From Lutjanus erythropterus (lineage: Eukaryota > Chordata > Actinopteri > Lutjaniformes > Lutjanidae), in NCBI GenBank assembly GCA_020091685.1, contig CM034594.1, forward strand, positions 38,069,733 through 38,133,732: 64,000 nt of DNA. Direction: 5' to 3'. Of this stretch, positions 57,476-64,000 are shown in pieces. The translations under genes were made by a program, and so were the position numbers. Under the pieces are notes generated by a model, which was not told where the DNA came from, ran no database searches, and saw only the letters and a program-made list of their open reading frames with translations. Position 1 is the first letter of the stretch. Each line of letters starts with the position of its first letter.

Positions 57476-58409
57476 CAGTAGTGCTAGTATTTATAAGAGG
57501 GGGCAAAGGTACACACGTTCTTTACTTGAGTAGAAGTACAGATATGTCTGTAAAAAAGAGTAGAAGTACAAATTCAACTTCTTTACTCAGGTAAAAGTGA
57601 AAAAGTCCAAGTGCTGAAAGTATGAAAGAAAAAGCTCATCCTCAGAGGGATATTTCTACTGGCTGTTTCTGCTGCTTCATTGTTAAGTTTTGCCTTTTTC
57701 ATCTTCTTACATCTTTTTTGTCGTGATATGTTGTTTTCGTTTTGGTAATGTCATTTTTACATCTTACGTCTCATATGTCATTTTTCATTTTGTTATGTGT
57801 TTTTTGTCTTGTTGTGTCTTTTACATTATTTTGTGTTTTTGCTGTTTTGTTACATCTCTTACATAATTTTTCATCTTGTTACGTCTTTTTTGTCGTTTTT
57901 TGTCTTATGTGTTTTTTGTCTTGTTGAGTCTTTTACAGTGATTTTTTGTCTTTTTAAGTTTTTTACCAATGTTTTCCATCTTGTTACATCTTTTTTGGCC
58001 TGTTGCATTATGTTTTTTTTTTTTGTTGTTGTTTTTCATCTTGTGAGTCTTTTTTATCTTGTTATGTCTTTTGCACGTGAAATGCAGGGATGGATACACC
58101 AAGAAATCATCTGTTAAATGTGTTATTGTTCCATCCATTTAGGTTGAAAACAGTCTTGCCGTTGGGAAGGCAGTGTGCAATGCTGCAAATAAAAGCAATC
58201 AATAATTCTCCTCAAATGCATTAAAACTAAAGTAACAAACCTGTTTAGAAAATGTAAGCAGTAGAAATATAGATATTTGTGTTAAAATGTATAAAGTAAA
58301 AGTAAAAAGTTGTCAGAAAAATAAATACTTAAGTAAAGTGCACATACCTTAAAAAACTCTACTTAAGTGCAATAACAAAGTATTTGTACTTAGTTACTTC
58401 CCACTACTG
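57476..58409. mobile_element. hAT-like element containing a T-rich minisatellite
   Basis: CAGTAGTG at the left and TTCCCACTACTG at the right are short inverted ends. Subtermini are rich in TTACTTGAGTAGAAGTAC, ACTTAAGTAAAG and TACTTAGTTACTT words. The interior (57675-58075) is a chain of TCTTGTTACGTCTTTTTTG-type units, reverse complement of 29600-29960. The flanking 8-mers do not match, so the ends are tentative. Frames at 57742-58117 are translation of the repeat. Confidence 0.6.
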
Positions 58410-58589
58410 GTATATAACTCATTTATCACATAACATTTATAAAGTTCTCTTCACTATAAGTAATATATAACATCATATAATATCATTGTGATAAATATAA
58501 CACTTTTTAAATTGAGAATCAATGTTGCTCCTCTTGATGGCAAAGAATAATGATGTATAAGAAGAGCAGCGTGTTTTTGCCGTGCTGCA

Positions 58590-58835
58590 TCACTGACAGC
58601 TGCCCTCAGAAAGCCTGTTAATGGATGTCAGTTCAGTCAGTCCATTAGTTTTTACAATATATGGCCCATACTCTACCTATCTACCTTCCTAATTATGGAG
58701 CCCTTATCATGCTGCCGAGACGCAGCAGGAGAGAGGATGTCTGGGCCATTGCCCGTGGCGAATAGAGCTCTTAGCGAACTATAGCCCCTTTACAGCTCAT
58801 TACCTTGACCTCTGTGGTACAAACTAACCAGGGAT
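58590..58835. other. Unique block; candidate conserved non-coding element 1
   Basis: Repeat-free and GC-balanced, with AATTATGGAGCCCTTATCAT, GCCGAGACGCAGCAGG and ATTGCCCGTGGCGAATAGAG. This compositional texture is typical of vertebrate conserved non-coding elements, but conservation cannot be seen from a single sequence. Confidence 0.35.
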
Positions 58836-59019
58836 TTGATTTAACATCAGACCAGAGAGGAAGGTTTGCCTCTGTGGCATAACTGTTCCAAGAACTGAAG
58901 AAAGGGCTTTTTCTTAATCCTATACATTATTATATTCTATATCTTATGTAATATATCATCTAACAAATGAGATGAGTATAAATAGGCAATTTAAAAAAAA
59001 TAAGACTATACCATTATGC

Positions 59020-59180
59020 ACTGTTTGGAGAGCCAGACCTATTCTAATCTTTGCACAAAGATTATATTCATCCCATGTTGCATTTCATCGTCGATTAGAT
59101 CTGTGTCTGCCTCACTGAGTGGGTAACAGAGCAGCAATAATGGTATGCTGCTGCATGTATGCAGGCTTTTAAGATAAGCT
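59020..59180. other. Unique block; candidate conserved non-coding element 2
   Basis: Repeat-free, with ATTCTAATCTTTGCACAAAG, CATTTCATCGTCGATTAGAT and TAAT-bearing words. Same caveat as the block at 58590. Confidence 0.3.
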
Positions 59181-59767
59181 GATACCAAACCAATTTAACA
59201 GTAAGTGAATCTTACGGTCTGGGGTATTTTCTGTGCTATTTCAAAAGGAAAACTCAATAGATAAACGTATGATAGGGGAGACCGGGGAGTGCTGTAACAC
59301 TGGGTTAGTTGTAACAATGTAATTCTAACCAATCGGACAAGAGCTGAGGAGGTGACATCAATATCGTATTGTCAGGTAAGAAAGCAAAATTTGTATGTTT
59401 TTTAGATAATTTTTTTTAGCAAGAGTTTATTATTTTCTAGATAAAATGGTTTGACTTAAATCACCTAAAGTTGCAGTTTCTCTGGTTCAATTTAATGCTT
59501 TGCATTCATGCTACCGTCAAGTCCACATGCCAAAATGGTTAGCTACGTAATGGCTGCTTAGGATGGGAATAACAGTTAATTGTTATTGGGGGGTATACTT
59601 CCTATTTTTTTTTTCCTTTTCCTCAAACCCTTTGGACTGGCTGTCACTGAGAAACAATAATGAGGTGTGGATTGAAATGATGTTACGGTGAGGTGCGCAC
59701 ACATCCAGTGAAGTAGTTCAGAATGTGATGAAACTTAGTTTTGGGGGAGTGTGGTGGCTGAATGAGT
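59181..59767. other. Upstream sequence, nothing recognised
   Basis: No gene or repeat was identified. Confidence 0.35.
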
Positions 59768-59885
59768 GTTACTTTGAGCACCGCAAGCCAAGTGCCATTT
59801 AGTTCCATTATATTGGAGAGAAGCCAATATCTCCATAACTATGCACTCACACCAAAAAAATCTATATGAATAAATAACACTATGA
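59768..59885 (+). mobile_element. Fragment of the TTAA (GGACAGTTC) element family
   Basis: TTACTTTGAGCACCGCAAGC, CAAGTGCCATTTAG and TATTGGAGAGAAG, then CTCACACCAAAAAAATC, match the middle and right part of 37044-37517 and 17500-17640. Both termini are missing. Confidence 0.7.
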
Positions 59886-60171
59886 TCCATACTGTATATT
59901 GCATGTTGTGAGATTTTCCATAAGATGTTGATGCATACAGTTTTGTTGCCATCATGCCAGCAGTGACTATGTCCAATTAGGAGCTTTGGGTTGTTGCAGA
60001 AAAGTGTGTGAATGTCTGTATGTGTGCTTCTGTTCTGCATTATGCTTTCATTTAATCAAGGGGAAGCATGCTAAAAAAAAAAATACACGATGTAGGAACT
60101 TTTTACGCACACTGAGGAGGAAGTTGCTGATTAATTTTCATATGCTGCGTAATCAGATCTATTGGCAATAA

Positions 60172-60173
<2 letters not shown>

Positions 60174-60218
<45 letters not shown>
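60174..60218. repeat. (GT)n microsatellite
   Basis: About 22 pure GT units. Confidence 0.95.
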
Positions 60219-60219
<1 letters not shown>

Positions 60220-60744
60220 TTGCGTGTGCATTACATCTGAAAGCAGCTTTCTGGCAGCCATCAGAAACACGTAGCTGCTGTGTCTTTTAGAGGTGGAATG
60301 TGAGACTCTCAAATGTTTTGGCAAAGCTGCGATTCTTCCTTTAAACCTTTTACAAAGTGCGGGTTGATCTGTGTGTATACAGTATGTACTTCTCCGTTAC
60401 ACAAACACACTCAATATTAAGGTCACACATTGTTATTAGTCACATGTAAGTGACCTTTAACTGTGACATTTCAGCCCTGCAGAAAAAGATTTTGTTTTTT
60501 TGCAGAATTCATTAGCACAGTTTAGAATTTACACAAGAATAAATGTGTGCGTGCATTTGTTGGGATCTCAGTGCACATGCAGTATATTAATGAACAGCTG
60601 TTTCTGCATTGTATCAATGTGTTGGGAACAGAAGTCTATGAATATGAGTTTTTAACAGGTGTCACGGTGGTGATATGTGTGAGGCTTCCAGGGTCGGTGT
60701 TAATTTAGATGAATGTTCTCTCAGCCTTCTGCAATTCCTCACTC

Positions 60745-60747
<3 letters not shown>

Positions 60748-60778
<31 letters not shown>
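60748..60778. repeat. (CA)n microsatellite
   Basis: About 15 pure CA units. Confidence 0.95.
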
Positions 60779-60782
<4 letters not shown>

Positions 60783-62384
60783 GTTGACTTCATTTTCTAT
60801 TTTGGGAACGCTGATCTCGTCAGGCAGCACTCACTCTCTCTGAGATATTAGAAAGTGCATCAGTTTGATGTAGACGTCCTTTAATGACATTCATTAAGGA
60901 CAGCAGAGGTGTTTCAAAAAGAGGACTGTAGTGAAGAAGAAGAGAATTTCTGCAGGTTTCCATCCAAACTTAGAGCAGATTTTTACCTGACCAAAATCTG
61001 CTCAAGAAAATGCAGATTGTGTTTCCATCTACTGTTATGTGAATATTGGCGGTTAGTTAGTTGAGATAAACAGCTGGTGCTGCTTAGTATCCAGTTGGAT
61101 GCCATTAAACCACTGCAGAGGAAGAAAGTCTCACTGTGAGTACAAAGCACCACAGGACACACCTGCTACAAGACACGCCACATAAATGTTACAGTTTGAT
61201 TAAGTTTAGGCAGCAAAATTGCTAATTGGGTGTGTGTCATGTGGTGAAGTGTGTCTGTCACATAATAAAGTGGATGTGTGTCCTGCACTCCAGCCTGTAT
61301 TCATTCGAAGAACATCACTGTATCCTTATCGCTGCAAACAGATCTTACGACTGCAGTGACCAGCTATTACAACGTACGTATGCATTCACACAAACACACA
61401 CACACAACCACCTCACCTCTAAGTATAAAGAGTGGGACTAAGATACAAAAAAGATGATTCATAAGTTCTGAAGGGGGGCGTAGCTAAAGTGTTGGGGTTG
61501 AGGCAAACTATGAATGAAGGAATGGACTCTGCTTAGTCCAATCGTGACTCCACCAAGTGACTGAAAAAAACAGATAATGAGTTTTTTAAAGGGGCGTGTA
61601 GGGGGCGGGGCTTAAGTCACCAATGGAAAATGAACACTGCTGGATGCAGTGACGCCTCCCACAAGAGTCAACAGCAAACTGTTTTTGAGCCTGAACATGT
61701 TATTCATGTTATGTAAATCCATTTTAAAGTTATGCACCTTGTTGCACACCAATGACCACACCCACTTTTTGCCAGTTGACACAAACCATTAATCAGCTGT
61801 CTTTTGGCTCGTGCCCAACCTCTCCACAAAATCTTGTGCATGTCTATGTAAACATTTGGTAGTTAAGTGCCTATTTACAAAAGGCCACTCCCATTACCAC
61901 GCCCTTGTTTTAGCTGGTTGGAGTGAACGCAAACACACACCTTCACACACACACTTAACCTCCATCCCGGATCTCAGCCTACTAGAGCGGAAACTGTGGC
62001 CACGTAAGAGTGGGGAATTTTTGTGAACTGACTGACCTACCAACCGATGGAGTAATCTACAGAGCTGCTGCAGCTAAAGAAACAAACAAACAAACAAAGA
62101 CACACCTTTGTTCAGCTCTATAGCTTATGGTGGCTAATTTTAGCTAAGGTTAGCAAACTTAAGCTAGCTATTGTGTATCTGTGTATCTGTTGACTTTATG
62201 AATTCTCTTTGCTACCATTGGCACTCATTTGTGGAGTACTGTTTTGGTATTATGGGTATTGCCATCTTTTGTGGACCCAGAAATGACCATATTTGTCCAA
62301 GAAGAAGGGGTCTAAAAGCATAACTAGTAGGCTCATTTTCCCATAGACTTCCATACAATCAGACTTCTTCATGCAACCAATTCA
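60779..62384. other. Upstream sequence, nothing firmly recognised
   Basis: A (CAAA)n tract lies at 62080-62098, and a short TTAGCTAAGGTTAGC/AAGCTAGC stretch at 62135-62170 recalls the modules near 15 kb. GGGGCGGGGCTTAA-type words near 61590-61615 are unassigned. No gene. Confidence 0.35.
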
Positions 62385-62465
62385 CTTGCCCTCTGCTGGT
62401 CATTAGAAAGAAAGCAGTTCAAAAGCAGTTCCTCACTGGCTTCACTTTTCAGACCTGGAAACTAC
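62385..62465 (+). repeat. Fragment of the CCCTGCTGG-type dispersed repeat
   Basis: Plus-strand relative of 39150-39255 with TGCCCTCTGCTGGTCATTAG, AAAGAAAGCAG and CACTGGCTTCACTTTTCAGA. Confidence 0.6.
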
Positions 62466-63169
62466 GTCTGTGGTTATACTTGACAGCTACTCATTTAGCC
62501 TTCATCATCATCATCCTACAAATGCCACTTGTTGCCAGTATTCAGCACAAGTTGCAAAGTCTCACTTAAAAGCTTCAGGGAATTCTCATTTTCACAACAC
62601 AGTTCATCTGTTGAGAGTTGATGGATGGATGATGAGGCACCACTTGTAACCACAATGCATCATTTTTCTCAAGATTTTAGCTCAGGCAGGTAACAGAGCC
62701 AGCTTTTTCAAATGCTATTATTACATTTCTGAAGTGTTACTGCACAGTCTTGTTCTCTAGAGGATTTTCTCTGTTATTCCTTCCCTGTTCATTCTCTTGT
62801 GACTGTTTCTATATTACACATTTCAAAGTTGTTCTTTGAATAGAAACTTAATCTCGCACTAGATGTGAGTGGCAATGTATTTACTTTCTGCCGAAATGAT
62901 AAGAAAATGACAACAAATACTGAGCTCCCACTAACATAGACCAGGCCCTTCATTTTGATTGGCTTATCTTTGCCTCAAGTGTATCTTGTTATAATGTTAA
63001 ACACTGTGAAGGGAAGCAGTATGCTCCTGAACTATTGCAAAGGTCAACCAAAGCAAGAGTATGAATCTGTCAGGACACAAAACCCATTTTTACTACATTA
63101 ATACATTCTATATAAGATATATTGACCATGTTATTCAGTTGAGATATTTAAGGGGCATAACCTGTACAC
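62466..63169. other. Upstream sequence, nothing recognised
   Basis: No gene or repeat was identified. Confidence 0.35.
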
Positions 63170-64000
63170 ATAAAAGAGAAGTCTGTAATATATTTACTGT
63201 AATAGATCATCAAATGACATCAGAAAGTAAGGAAACATGCAAAGTTGAAATAATCGCTACTCTGACAACAACATCCCAGCTGTTTCCTCCTTTGAAATTT
63301 CTATTCAACATTAATTAGAGTTCAAATTAATGCTGAATGTTCACCCAATGAGTGAACAGTACTTATTTTTGGATGCAAAATTGCTACATATTGCTCCTTT
63401 AACAAATATACATACATAACAACATATATTAACTGTAACAGATCATAAAATTACCATGATATGTCGTCAAAACTTAAAGATAATGCTCAGTTTTAATATT
63501 TGCAACTCTGACAACAATACCACAGCTGTAGTGCCCTCCTCTGACACTTTTATTCTGGGACAGAATGATAATAGCTGTTTTTGTTTGCCTGTTTCACATT
63601 TATTAGAATCAGAATGTTTGCCAGTCGAGCTAGATGTTTATAACAGTTAAACTGAGCAATATGTTAATGGAGTCTGGCAGGCAGAGGGCAGGCAGTCACT
63701 GAACTTCAACTCCAGAGTGTGTATTTTCGGAGCTTCATGGGCTTCTCAAGATATTAGGAATAGCTTTACATTGACAGACAATTGACAGTTCTAAGCAGCT
63801 AAGTAGGATTTGCTGTCACTTGTTAGTGTCAAATTATAATGTTGCGCTTGTCATGCATTCCTGTACTGTTCTTGCAGCCTGCCTGAGCTTCCTGGAGTCT
63901 GGGGAGGAGGTGGCAGGGGAAACAACTCACTTCAAACATAGATTGTATACTAAACAGGGTTAAGGTTAGGGTTATTTAATACACCGTTTACGGCTCCAAC
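63170..64000 (+). repeat. Two relatives of the 45600-46185 repeat, running off the window
   Basis: 63170-63345 and 63420-63945 both start with TTTACTGTAATAGATCAT- or AACTGTAACAGATCATAA-type sequence. They share TTCACATTTATTAGA-like and ACTCTGACAACAA words, and the second continues through GGAGTCTGGCAGGCAG and CTTGCAGCCTGCCTGAG as in the copy at 45600. A short GGTTAAGGTTAGGGTTA stretch at 63958-63974 is telomere-like by chance or by decay. Confidence 0.65.

Noticed and set aside
63955-63976. Telomere-like GGTTAAGGTTAGGGTTA
   Set aside because: Only about two imperfect units inside a dispersed repeat; not an interstitial telomere array.

Overview
The base composition, the high density of short DNA transposons and LINE/SINE debris, the CA/GT microsatellites and one long vertebrate-type coding exon point to nuclear DNA of a ray-finned (teleost) fish. 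Several repeats are of types I know as widespread in teleosts: TTAA-flanked short elements, hAT-type elements with subtermini resembling spaced AGTA/TACT words, and palindromic elements ending in GCTGCAACTAATGAT. Family names are from memory and were not searched.

Only one protein-coding gene can be supported. The first coding exon of pde3a (cGMP-inhibited cAMP phosphodiesterase 3A) lies on the minus strand at 4930-5835. It encodes residues 1-302: the N-terminal tail, six hydrophobic membrane segments, the basic/serine regulatory stretch and the RRTS phosphorylation site. It ends in phase 0 at a GT donor. No catalytic-domain exon is visible, so 1-4929 is read as the start of a long intron 1. 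Positions 5836 to about 6360 are read as 5' UTR and promoter. From there to 64000 is non-coding DNA upstream of pde3a, with no other recognisable gene, tRNA gene or rRNA.

Layout: 1-4929, intron 1 with four DNA-transposon copies, one with an exact 8-bp target-site duplication; 4930-6360, exon 1 and promoter; 6650-13000, a degraded LINE, a complete hAT-type element and a roughly 1-kb interspersed repeat; 14050-18270, repeated GCTAGC-rich modules, a SINE tail and a LINE fragment; 17243-21043, a direct duplication of about 0.65 kb; 21797-28440, further DNA transposons; 29590-31190, two minisatellites that recur inverted at 57675-58075 and 43980-44405; 33655-37517, more elements and a perfect 20-bp hairpin; 43700-48620, a LINE 3' end, a solo LTR with a 5-bp target-site duplication and TTAA elements; 48885-58409, nested elements including a pogo-like element that keeps its DNA-binding ORF but lacks a transposase core; 58590-64000, possible conserved non-coding sequence and dispersed repeats.

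I found no convincing new multi-gene system. The items most worth checking are the hybrid-looking PDE3A N-terminus, the catalysis-free pogo ORF, the paired inverted minisatellites, the perfect hairpin near 35.7 kb, and DR1 motifs carried by a repeat about 4.5 kb upstream of pde3a.
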